DNA from: Nelumbo lutea
Lineage: Eukaryota; Streptophyta; Magnoliopsida; Proteales; Nelumbonaceae
Direction: 5' to 3'
NCBI GenBank assembly: GCA_022828595.1
Contig: JAKGHH010000001.1
Span: forward strand, 74,644,401-74,708,400
DNA length: 64,000 nucleotides
Below, one piece after another: positions 54,003 to 64,000 of this stretch. The notes under the pieces were generated by a model that worked only from the letters and a program-made list of their open reading frames with translations, was not told where the DNA came from and did no database searches. Every line of letters starts with the position of its first letter. Position 1 is the first letter of the stretch. Made by a program: the position numbers and the translations under genes.

Positions 54003-54382
54003 ATATAACTAAGAATTCTAAGGGTGGACTGAATCAATCGCTTGAACAGACATCCTCCCAATAATAAATTCATAACATCACTTGAACTGCCTTTTTCATA
54101 TGAATCGCTGACGTGTTTATATTTAAATGGGGTCGTAAAGGTAGGTCGCAGCATATAGTGAATTCCATGAAGACTATTATTGTTGCAAAATCAAGACTAT
54201 TACTGTTTTCTTAGTTTTTATTTTCGACTGTATTTATCATTGGCAACAAAGGGGGTGTTAATGATCCGGTCTCGTTCAGAAAAATTTTATCAAACTAGAA
54301 AATTATGGTATCTAAATATTTTATATTATATTAAACCATTTTAATATAGAATTAGATCAGACCTGGCCAATTTTTAATATGA

Positions 54383-56500
54383 CTAGTAGGGGACCCGTGC
54401 GATGTACGGGAAAACCCAATGTCTAATTTGCTAGTAAAAAAGATCAAAAGGATATATCGAATGTTGGCTGTTAGTAAATTTCCAAAATTATATATATATA
54501 TATTAAATTATTGATTTTTTAAATATATTCAATAATTTATTTATTTTTTAAATATATTATTTACAAAATTACACTAATTTATCTTTTACTTTTAATATAA
54601 GTTAACTAATAATTTTCTTTTTAAAAATTTCCAATATTATACTAATTTATATCAATAACAGAAATAATTTGTGTAATTATTGGTTCAAATTACCATTTTC
54701 CTTTACCAAAACTAATTTATCTTTAATAATTTAAAATGAAAATCACACAATCTTTAAATAATTTTCCAAAATCTATCAAATGTAATAAAATTGCCCAAAT
54801 TTCCAAAATATTCCAATAATTTTCAATAAGTATTTTACTACATTCTAAAGAAAATTTCAAAAATTACATTAATATATTTTTTATTTTTCTCCAAAATTAT
54901 GATATTTTGTTTGTCAATTTGCAAACTCCACCAACTCTTTCCTGGAGCGGTAATTGTTGACTTTATTTTTCAATTTTATAATTTCTAATGAATTTTAAAT
55001 GACATTTATAAAGAAATTATTGGTTGAAAATTTTGTACATTCATTGATTTATAGTAATTTTTCTGGAAAATAACACAATTTAATTGTTAGTGTAATAAAA
55101 TTAATTTTAAGAAATTGTAACTATAGTAAAATATTTATTATAATGATTACACTATTTAATTACTACACCAAAATTCCAACAATAATTATTAGTGTAATAA
55201 TTATTTTTAAAAAATAATTAATTTAACTACACTAATAATTATTATTGGAATTACAGTTATTTCAAAATTACTGTAATTACAGTATTTTGAAAATAACAAA
55301 ATTTACTATAAAAATTAATGTAACTTAATAATTATTAATACACTAATAATAAAATTACATTATTAAATTTCTGAAAATGTAAAGTCCAATGATAATTATT
55401 ACTGTAATTACTATCAGCAATAAAATTCCAATAATTATTGTTATATCTAAATTCAAATTTCAAAGATAATTATTTCTGTAATAGAGTTAATATGAATAAC
55501 AAATCCGTAATTAGAAATAAAATTTTCATTACAATAATTATTGTAATTGAATTATTAAAATAAAATTCCAAAAAGATTTATTAGTGTAATAAAATTATTT
55601 TGGATCAAACTGTGATTATTACACTAATAACTATTATTAGAATTTCTGTATTTCAAAATTACTGTAATTACAGTAATTTCAAATAACAGATTTTGTTGTA
55701 ATTTATGATTCTGTAGTAATTATTATTTTTTAAATAATGGAAATTTCTCTAATTTAATAATTACATTATTGGAATTGATACAAAATAAAAAATTGTTAAT
55801 TATGTAACAATAATTATTACTATTAATTTCCATTATCTTAAATAAAGATTTATAGTTTTTTCTATTATTAATTTTTCAAAAATTATTAGATAATGGGAAT
55901 TACTATTTGAGATTATGGAAAAAGGAATTAGTTAAACTACCCTAACAATTATTTTAGTGTAATAATTATAGTTACATTGATAATAATAAAAATTTCAATA
56001 ATTATAAACTATGATAACATAATTATAAAATTTCAATAATTACAATAATTTTTGATAATATTCCAAAAATTAAAAAATGTCATAAAATTCCAAAATTGCA
56101 CTAGCTTATCTGTTATTTTCAATTAAAATTAATCAATAATTTTCTGAAAATGTAATGATGAGAATTACACTAATTTTCTGAATAGTCAATTATTAGTTTT
56201 CAATAATTATTTATTGGTTGAATAATAAATAAATTTTCAATAATTTCAGTAATCTATTGAATAATCAAAAAATTATCCATAATTTATAATCAATAAATTA
56301 TCCATAATAGTCAATAAATTAAGAGGGGATAGGATTGAAAATATAAAATCATGGAGGGGTAGTATTGGAAATACAAAATCAGGGTGTTAGACGATTCATC
56401 CATTTCTTCTTTTTTATAAATGGGTAAGACTTGAGTCATTTATTGGGCTTAACCCAATTAAAAATCCCAAATAATATATATATATATATATATCTATATA
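54383..56500 (-). mobile_element. Probable non-autonomous Helitron (3' end clear, 5' end uncertain)
   Basis: On the minus strand the sequence ends CCCGTACATCGCACGGG (a hairpin, 54394-54410), a short spacer and CTAG (54386-54383), followed by T. This is the structure of a Helitron 3' end. The interior to about 56500 is very AT-rich with TAATTATTACTGTAATTAC words. A TA run and GGGATTTTTAATTGGG near 56440-56500 (minus) look like the 5' part, but the TC start was not pinned down. No Rep/helicase is present. Confidence 0.5.
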
Positions 56501-57290
56501 AATATTAAATTATAATTCAAATATCAAATGGAAATGTTAATAATTTTATATTCAAATATCATCCAGACCGTATAATGAATACCCTTAATTTGTAGTAAAA
56601 AGAATATTATGTTTACTAGAATGTCCTTTGGTCACAATACATAAACCATTTACATGAAAGTCCTTATGTTAATTCCATTCAATTAATAAATTTTAAAGGG
56701 ATATAAAGAATACAAAAAATCGTTCTCCAACTTGTATGATTTATAGCATCAACCATGGTTTTTAAAAATGATCCGGAGACCGAATCGATCGGGGATCTAG
56801 TTACCAGGCCGAATAGTCGACCCGTTCTAACAAAATTTTTAATTTTATCCCTAAAATATACAATTTGAAAATGTTGAATTCAATTTATATTATCTCATAA
56901 AAAATAATTTTCAACCTCAAAATAATATTGAAACAATATAAATAAAAAATAACAAATTAATAATTATTATTTAATAAATAAAATGATTAAAATTTAAAAA
57001 ATAAATAATGATTATAAAAATATTAAAATAATTAATAATTTAAACAAATTAAAATTAAAATAATTTTTAAAAATTAATAAAATAATTAAAAATTAATGAA
57101 ATAATTAAAAATTATTAGTTAATAAAAATAATTTATAATTAATAAATAACACAAGTAAATTTAATAAAAAAATAATTGATGTTTTAATAAAAAATATTAA
57201 AATAATTAATAAAATATTTTATAATTAATAATTAATAGAAACATTATTATTATTCACCGAAGTACCGAACCACCACTGCTGCTTCTTGCA
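56501..57290. other. AT-rich DNA with one hAT-like remnant, no gene
   Basis: Near 56753 there is ATGGTTTTTAAAAATGATCC, the terminal sequence of the hAT-like miniature family at 62432. The rest (56830-57240) is AAAATAATTAATAATT low-complexity DNA. Confidence 0.5.
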
Positions 57291-57596
57291 GCGGCGGTGG
57301 GAAGACAGGGGAGGGAGAGAGGGAGAGAGAGAGAGGACAGGGGAGGGGGTGTGAGCGAGAGAGAAGACAAGGAGAGAGAGAACCGCCGCTGCGGGAGGGA
57401 GAGGACAATGGCGGTGGCAATGGTGGGAATACAGGGGAGAGAAAGAAAGAGCAAGCGAGTGAGAGAAGACAAGGAAGGAGGGAGGGAGGGAGAGAGAGAG
57501 AGGGGGGAGAGCGAGAGAAGATGGGAGGGGAGAGAGTCATCGCTGCAAGTTGCAGTGGTGGTGGTGGGAATATAGGGGGCGAAGAGAGAGCGAGTG

Positions 57597-57637
<41 letters not shown>
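57290..57637 (+). repeat. GA-rich tract ending in (GA)n
   Basis: Purine-rich GGGAGAGAGA DNA with interspersed GGCGGTGG words, ending in about 20 GA units (57598-57637). Reading frames here (Arg/Glu-rich or Ser/Leu-rich) are by-products of the composition. Confidence 0.85.
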
Positions 57638-57640
<3 letters not shown>

Positions 57641-58050
57641 TGAATGTTTTGATTTTCTGGGTTTGGGGTATCAAGGGTAACTCGGATCATTTACAAAAAA
57701 TTGTAAGGATATTTTGGACATTGGGCTGGTTTTGAAACATGTCTGAACGCATTAAAAGCTAGCCCAAGGTTTGTGATTTTTAGATCTGAAAATTAGTTTC
57801 AGACCTAGCTTAAGAGGTACAACCAAACAAGGGGTGAGGTAGAGAGAGAGGTTGAATGTTTTGGTTTTTTGGGTTTGGGGTATCAAGGGTAACTCAGATC
57901 ATTTACAAAAAATTGTAAGGATATTTTGGACATTGGGCCGGTTCTGAAACACGTCTGAACGCATTAAAAGCCAGCCCAAGGTTTGTGATTTTTAGATCTG
58001 AAAATTAGTTTCAGACCTAGCTTAAGAGGTACAACCAAACAAGGGGTGAG
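57629..58050. repeat. 211-bp tandem duplication
   Basis: The block from GAGAGAGGTTGAATGTTTTG through GTATCAAGGGTAACTC and ACATTGGGC to CAAACAAGGGGTGAGGT occurs at 57629-57839 and again at 57840-58050, with only a handful of differences. Confidence 0.92.
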
Positions 58051-59379
58051 GTCTGAAGAATAGCATTTTCAGATTCATATCTCTAAAAAGTGCAATCAAA
58101 CGTCACCTTACTCTCAAAGAAAACATCATTTTAACATTTCTTGCTCAGGGGAACATGACATTTTTTATTTACAATAAAATACAATAAATAAATGGTGCAT
58201 TGCACTTGTGTCAAATTTGTTTTTTGCCGATTTCTAACGCACAAATCAAGTACAAATGTAATGTCCATACAAAATGAAGCACCATTTTTCATAGATCAGA
58301 TTGACAAATCTGAACCAAACCAGGCAAGACAAGCAATGCTAGAGGAATAAATGATCTTCATTTTCATTACCCGAATTGCAGGTCTTCATTTTTCTAGATA
58401 CTTGGGAAAGTGACAAGATCACAAACCTCCCTATACCAACTCACAAAGAAGGTCTAAACATCAATGTTCTAAGACTCAAATAAGAATCAAAGGTCTAAAC
58501 ATCAATGCTTACATCCTAATACAAACATTTGAACTCAAATATATCTTATAAATAAAATTTTTGTACCAGAAAATCAAAATGCCATCACAGTGTTTATATA
58601 AACTCTAAACGGAATGCACCACCACACATAATAGACCTGATCACCTAACTATAATATAAATAGTATTCAATTAATTTATAATATTGGTTAGAAGGGTATA
58701 ACCATAAGCTTTGGCTGAGAGATGAACTCCATTAAAAATTCAGAATTCAGCTTCAAAATGTCATTAATTGTTTATATCCTTTTCTCTATTTATCTTGTAT
58801 TTGCTCTTAGAGTAATAAGATCTAGATCAAAGATAAAAACAAATTTGCTTTTAATATTAACTCTCAGTAGTGCTGATTTTTGTATAAGCAATCTGCTGGT
58901 CCCTTGTCATAGGGAGGCCGGAGGGGTTTCAATTCACATTGTAATTAAGTCTTGTCTCACCAAACTCAATTTAATTTCAAGGAATCAAAGTCGGCACGCT
59001 TCAATTTAATTTCTTGGATGCTGTCAGAAAAGAAAAACATCACATTATTTATTTCAAGGACACATCCGTTCTTCCTCCATGTGGATTTATAGTGATACTG
59101 GTGGAGGGGTTCCTTCCCATGGGCTGGAATTATAGTATTGCTATTTACTATATTAAAAAGATAATGGTTTTTTAATAATAAACTTGTGAAAGTATCCAAG
59201 TCTTGAAACTTATATAAAGATTTAAAAAGAGATCATCATGTGTTTGTTTTTTAAATATTGTTTTGGTAAATTATCTCATATAAAAGAATTAATACAATCA
59301 TATAGTGATAGTTCTAAATTCTATTTCATAACTGTCCTTTGTTTCACATCAAGAATTTCCAGTTGACCCAGACAGTAGG
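58051..59379. other. No gene seen
   Basis: AT-rich intergenic DNA. A 95-codon frame at 58722-59009 contains a hydrophobic segment, but it has no family resemblance or coding-like composition. Confidence 0.45.
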
Positions 59380-60969
59380 ACAATTTGACCCAAGAACTGT
59401 TCAGGCAACCGGTTCTGTTTTACCCCAAACTTGGTCCCTAGAAAAAAATCGTTGAATCAATCAATGACTCGTTGTCCCGAGTGGTCGACCCGTTCAATGG
59501 TTTTTGGTCATTTTTTTATTTTTTAATTTTTGTTGTCAAAATGAGCCATCCATTCAAACCGTCAATCTAGAAACCGGTGGCCAGAACAGTTTCATTTCTA
59601 GGTTGTATTTTTCTAGATGTCAATAATTAGACGAAATAACTTTGTAGTCGTAGTCATGGGAAGGGTGGACATTGCAAGGGATTCCAAAACATTGACAGAT
59701 AAATCCAAAGTGACCTTAAACATAGAAAAAATGGCAGTAAATTTACCAAACTGGAAAACCCAAGGAAAAAAAATAAGAAAATCAAGTTCAAAGTTATACT
59801 TTGAAACGGAACAAAACATAAATGCAATCAAAGAAAGAGACAAAACAGATCGTCTTGTAAGAAAAAAATATTGCACAAGAAAACCCAAAGAAAAAACAAA
59901 AGTGAATAAATAAAATGGTGGTAAACCCATACCGTTTTGGAGGATCTTGAAAACCTAGACCATTTTGGAAGATCTTCAAGAAGAAAACCAAACACACACA
60001 AAAAAAAAAGAGAAAATGAAAAAAAAAATGAACATACCACATACGCTCAAGTAAAGCCAATAGTAGAAGAAACTTTTGAATAGTGAAAATCCAAAAGCAC
60101 AAAAGCCCATGGTTTTCGAATTGTCGTTGACCCGGATGGATAGACATTTTGGTTCGGGAACCGTCTAGGCAATCGGTTCCATTTTACCCCAATCCCGGTC
60201 CCTGGCCAAGAACCGTTGAAGCGATCAATGACCCATTGACCCGGGTGGTCGAACTGTCGACCCGTTGACATGTTCAATGGTTTTTGACCATCTTATTTAT
60301 TTATTTTTTAATTGGGAACCATCTAAGCAACCTGTTTCATTTTATCCCAATCCCGGTCCCTGGCCAAAAACCATTGAATCAATCTACGACCCATTGACCC
60401 GGGTGGTCGAACTGTCGACCCGTTGACCCGTTCAATGGTTTTTGGCCATTTTTTTAATTTTTTTTAATTTTTGTTGTCAGAATAGGTTGTCTGTTTGAAT
60501 CGGACATTCAAACCGTCGACCTGAAAACCGGTGGTAAGAACATTTCCATTTTCGGGTCATATGAGTCAAACGCTCGAACAACATAACACGTATGATACTG
60601 CTTAATGGACCTCACACACTCAATTTTTTGCCTGTAATTTTCATTGTTAGAATGGGTCGTCCGTCGAACCGGACGGTCGAACTGCCTTTTTTTTATCTTT
60701 TTTTAATTGGAAACCATCTAGACAACATGTTCCGTTTTACCCCAATCTCGGTCCCTGGCAAAAACCGTTGACCCAAGTGGTCGAACCGTTGACCCGTTCA
60801 ATGGTTTTTAGCTGTTTTTTATTTTTATAATTTTTGTTATTAGAACGGGCCATCCGTCAACCGTCGACCCAAAAAGTGATGGCCAGAACGGTTCCATTTT
60901 TGGGTTGTATGAGTCACACACTCAAATGACATAACACATATGGTATTGCTTAATGAACCTCACACACTC

Positions 60970-60970
<1 letters not shown>
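59380..60970 (-). repeat. GAACGGTTCGAC-rich repeat array, inverted copy
   Basis: The same repeat family as 39825-41125 on the opposite strand. Parts: CCCCAATCCCGGTCCCTGGC, GACCCGTTCAATGGTTTTT, GGTCATATGAGTC, TAACACGTATGATACTGCTT, AATGGACCTCACACACTCAA and TTTTTGCCTGTAATTTTCAT. Copies lie near 59400, 60130, 60310, 60550, 60700 and 60890. It ends at a (TA)n run. Confidence 0.75.

Positions 60971-60971
<1 letters not shown>

Positions 60972-61003
<32 letters not shown>
60972..61003 (+). repeat. (TA)n microsatellite
   Basis: About 15 TA units bordering the repeat array. Confidence 0.95.
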
Positions 61004-61004
<1 letters not shown>

Positions 61005-61650
61005 ATTCCCTACTTTGAGTAATTAGTAACCATTTTGGTTATTATACAATTTCACCCAAGTTAATTCCCAAACATTTGGTGTATATTGCCTAATGTGCGT
61101 TAGACCCTTATTTCCAGTTGGGTGGCTATTGATTTGTGACTATATATTAGAAAAAAAAAACACTTGCTTTTATAGAAATATAATAAAACTTCTTTTATAG
61201 TTTTTTTGGCTTCTGAATAAAAATTAATTTAATCTGGACTTTTTTTTTCAAGATTAATGGTGGTCTTCAAGGAGTACACTTTCATTGGGTGCACTCTATA
61301 TGTTTATCATACATTTTGTTGAAAATGATTTTTTTTAATCTTTCAAATCTTCAAACAATAAGGCTTAATTTGTTTGCAATGCAGTGTAAATGCATGAGAG
61401 TGCAAATAAGCAAGAGTGTAAATTTTGTTTACTTTTACTTTTGATTTTGTTTTATTTGTTTGTGAGAAGTAAAATAAGAACTAAAAAGGTATAATGGTGT
61501 AGTTTTCAGTTTTCACCTTATATGAAAGAGAAAGGAGGTAGAGGAGGGTCATTTGTTTGTGAGTGAGGCTGGAAGGAAGATGATGTGGTCCTCACTTTGT
61601 ATCAAAGAATTGAGGGAGTAGGAAAATGGTGCAAAATTTACATCAGTTTT
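61004..61650. other. No gene seen
   Basis: AT-rich intergenic DNA without supported features. Confidence 0.5.
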
Positions 61651-61653
61651 TAA

Positions 61654-61772
61654 GGCTCAGTTTGGAAGGAATATAAATATAAATATGTAGAACGCAAAAC
61701 TTTACAGTTTGTAGTATTTTGTATGTATTTATACTGTACGTATTTGTATTTGCACTCCTTCAAAATTGAGCC
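61654..61772. mobile_element. Tourist-like miniature element (119 bp), TAA TSD
   Basis: GGCTCAGTTTGGAAGGAATA at the left and, inverted, GGCTCAATTTTGAAGGAGTG at the right, with further AAATACAAATA similarity (arms of about 37 bp). TAA at 61651-61653 and 61773-61775 is the PIF/Harbinger-type target. Confidence 0.75.
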
Positions 61773-61974
61773 TAAAGGTATATAATTATGAGTGCAAAAT
61801 GAGACAAAAAAGTACACATTTTGTATCATATAAGAGTATAAATTATAATTACAAATAAATAAATGCAAAACCAACCTGAACTGGGTGTAAAATTTGTATT
61901 TGATTCCAAATTTGCACCGCAATGGGGCAAGGTGTTGGAAGACAAATAGGGGGCAAGGTTTTTTACACCAATGT

Positions 61975-62175
61975 TTAAAAACCAACCTGAACCACTTTAA
62001 CCGCCGGTTACTGGGTTAGTGGTTCGATTGTCTGGTCTGACTGTCCGAAAAGATCATCCCGTGATGTTTAAAAAAAAAACGAAAATCCATTGTTTGAGTC
62101 AAATGGGTCAATGGTTTAACAACCCGGGTCAAAATTCAATGGTTTTTACAAAAATAATGGTTAGGGGCCGAAATG
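61975..62175. repeat. Fragment of the GGTTCGA/CCGGTT repeat superfamily
   Basis: TGTTTAAAAACCAACCTGAA, GGTTCGATTG and GGTCAATGGTTTAACAACC resemble the units at 39825 and 62432. No complete ends. Confidence 0.5.
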
Positions 62176-62431
62176 GAACTGGTGAAGTACACTGCATTCC
62201 ACCGTATAAATCTGAAATTGTAGCCTCCCTTCCGCATCCTGTGTTTGTATCTGGCATCCATCCACGGTCGACATTCATAACACCTGTACGGTAGGACTAA
62301 GAATTCCGGTATGGATTAAACCGCCATTTCCCCGAATTTTAAAGCCTTGTTGTAAGTGCATTAGACCTAGCTAAAAGGTTGGTGGGGTTAGTGATAAGAT
62401 TTATAAATGGCCTATAGGCACAATGCAGATC

Positions 62432-62718
62432 ATGGTTTTCAAAATCGGACTGGATCGGATGGTCGGACTGGAAAAATCGGGAACCGGTCATTTATTTTTC
62501 CCCAAAATCGCTTTTTCCCCCCAAACTGTTGATTTTAGTCAGCAAACCGCTAAACCGGCCAGTTAACCATTTGAACCGTTCAAACGGTTTTGATCATTTT
62601 TCAATTTTTTATTTTTTTGTCATAACGGGCCGATCATTCGGGTCAAACGATCGGACCATTCGAACCAATAATCGAACCCCTAACCGGTTCAGTCACCGGG
62701 TCGGTTTTAAAAACCATG
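62432..62718. mobile_element. hAT-like miniature element (287 bp) with 8-bp TSD
   Basis: CATGGTTTTCAAAATCGGAC at the left and CCGGGTCGGTTTTAAAAACCATG-type sequence at the right are inverted. ATGCAGAT (62424-62431) and ATGCAAAT (62719-62726) form an 8-bp TSD with one difference. GC-rich CGGACC/GAACCGG words fill the interior. Confidence 0.75.
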
Positions 62719-62881
62719 ATGCAAATAGCCTGTCTATGCATGACGGCGTTTGAACTTGCATATCTTTACAAGGAATGCCCTGTGATCAACTAAGTCAACG
62801 AAGGGTAGGTTGGCCACAATGAAAACAGAGAACCCATTATATCACCACTTTTCTATTAATACTCTTTGTTTATGGTGAAAT

Positions 62882-63075
62882 GCATGGTTTTCGAACTGCT
62901 GTTGACCAGGACGGTTAGACTGTTTGGCCTTAGTCCTTGGCAAAAAATTGTTGAATTGGTCAATGACCCATTTTCCAGGGTGGTCAAACTATTGACCCAT
63001 TCAACCATTTTTGTCCATTTTTTTTATTTTAATTTTTTAATTTTGTCTAGAACGGTTCCTATTCAAGTTGTTTTT
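62882..63075. repeat. Another fragment of the GAACGGTT repeat family
   Basis: ATGGTTTTCGAACTGCTGTTG, TTGGTCAATGACCCATTT and ATTCAACCATTTTTGTCC match parts of the 59380-60970 array. The right side ends in GTCTAGAACGGTTCC. Confidence 0.55.
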
Positions 63076-63419
63076 TGAAACATTGGTGAAATGTTAATTT
63101 ATGCTAGGCTGAGGCCAATCCTACTCATGCACCCATGTCTTGTTGAAAGTTTTGTGGCATGTCTTACTCTTACCACAAGAACTTGTGTATTTGTAGAAGT
63201 GTAGACAATCGGCCAAGTTGCCTACTAAACATGTTGGGGAATTGGTTTCGGGAGGAGCCGGCCATTTTTTTAAATTCTAAAAAAACAAAAATTAATTTAG
63301 TTGGAGTTATCCGAATTGTCGGTTCAAAATCCCAACTTGATTTCAACGGTTGAAGCCTTTCAACTCCAAGTGTTCAAGCCTCCCAAATTGCTAACTTGAG
63401 ATACTTGAGTTGGTTGAGC

Positions 63420-64000
63420 AAGCATTTTCTTGTTAAAACTTCAATAAAATTGAGAATTGGAGAATTAGTCAATCAGAGTTCAGAGAATGTATGAGAGATT
63501 GGGAGATTTAAACTTGAAAGAGTATGAGAACTAGAGAAGAGATTAAGAAAATTGTTGAATTGATGGGATGGGAATGGTGGAGGATATGACTATTTATAGG
63601 AATTGGAAATAATTCAATTGCCCAAAATACCCTAAAACTAGTTGTTTTTTAGTTGTTAGGAGGGGTATCTTGGTCATTGTTAAGTTATTTATTACTTTAC
63701 CCAAAATACCCCCCTAAACTAGCTATTATATAGTTGTTGGGGGGCATTTGTGTCATTTTTTCTCCCCCATAACCAAAATACATAAATACCCTCCTTTATA
63801 GTTGTTGGGGGGTATTTCTATAAAAGCTAAAACTAGCCATTTGGGGCTAGTGGGATGTGCCATGCCAGCCCTTGGGCCATGAGCAGCATGGCATGTATAG
63901 TCATGTTGTGTCGTACTGACCCATGGATTTCAAACCCCAGGCCCAGCATGGCCAGACCATCATGCTGAACCTAGCACGACTATGTGCCATCGTGCTAGAG
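63420..64000 (-). repeat. Possible LTR or transposon end at window edge
   Basis: On the minus strand CCTATAAATAGTCATATCC (near 63583-63601) looks like a TATA box followed by a leader rich in CTCT/TTCTC, as in plant LTRs. Upstream are three imperfect copies of TAGTTGTTGGGGGGTATTT (near 63650, 63730, 63797), and then GCCATGCCAGCCC/GGCATGGC words to the window end. No partner LTR, primer site or ORF is visible. Confidence 0.35.

Noticed and set aside
57250..57690. 146-codon minus-strand Ser/Leu/Pro-rich ORF and the overlapping Arg/Glu-rich plus-strand ORF
   Set aside because: Both are products of the GA-rich tract. No domain, and the same style appears in several frames.
58722..59009. 95-codon ORF with a hydrophobic segment
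   Set aside because: It matches nothing recognised and has no splice or promoter context. AT-rich DNA gives such frames by chance.
1..64000. CRISPR arrays, rRNA genes, tRNA genes
   Set aside because: No regular short repeat-spacer pattern or cloverleaf-type sequence was found. The tRNA-Met-like words are retrotransposon primer-binding sites.

Overview
The window is plant nuclear DNA, almost certainly from a eudicot-type angiosperm. The evidence is spliced GT-AG genes, a glycine cleavage T-protein of plant type with a mitochondrial presequence, plant copia/LINE/RTE/hAT/Mutator/Harbinger/Helitron relics, and long AT-rich intergenic DNA. The species cannot be fixed from the sequence. Two host genes can be reconstructed exon by exon. 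Nearly everything else is transposable-element (TE) or simple-repeat DNA.

Host gene 1 (minus strand, 28714 down to 4086, leaving the window to the left) is a RAD16/RHP16-type SNF2 DNA-repair ATPase. Eight exons join in frame (28663-28714, 28415-28498, 26960-28260, 17053-17175, 16891-16964, 4531-4594, 4266-4412, 4086-4171) and give about 643 residues. The RING and C-terminal helicase parts are not in the window. Two introns are about 9.8 kb and 12.3 kb because of nested insertions. Intron 3 holds a complete LINE with a 14-bp target-site duplication (TSD), an RTE fragment and a miniature LTR element. Intron 5 holds two hAT-like elements (one containing a whole copia element, the other a LINE fragment with a 20-bp TSD) plus an RTE relic cut into three pieces by later insertions.

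Host gene 2 (minus strand, 52049-45186) is a complete three-exon aminomethyltransferase gene (glycine cleavage T-protein, 407 aa), with a 4.9-kb second intron.

Two transposons carry pieces of host genes. A PIF/Harbinger-like element at 29480-31221 (TAA target sites, GGGGTTGTTC-type ends) contains a NAC transcription-factor fragment. Its three exons still read through without a stop and end in a new hydrophobic tail next to the transposon end. A Mutator-like element at 42275-44307 with inverted repeats of about 240 bp contains a broken F-box gene fragment and is itself nested in another inverted-repeat element.

Region by region: 1-1736 copia element entering from the left; 1737-28714 RAD16-like gene with its insertions; 28715-29340 its promoter and flank; 29344-32200 miniature elements and the NAC-carrying transposon; 32600-39820 extremely AT-rich DNA with large (about 1.8 to 1.9 kb) and small tandem repeats; 39825-41125 array of a GAACGGTT-rich repeat; 41126-44370 nested Mutator-like element; 44371-52900 T-protein gene; 53270-57250 miniature elements, a Helitron end and AT-rich DNA; 57290-58050 GA-rich DNA and a 211-bp duplication; 59380-60970 the GAACGGTT-rich repeat again, inverted; 61600-64000 miniature elements and an LTR-like end. 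No CRISPR array, rRNA gene or convincing tRNA gene was seen.
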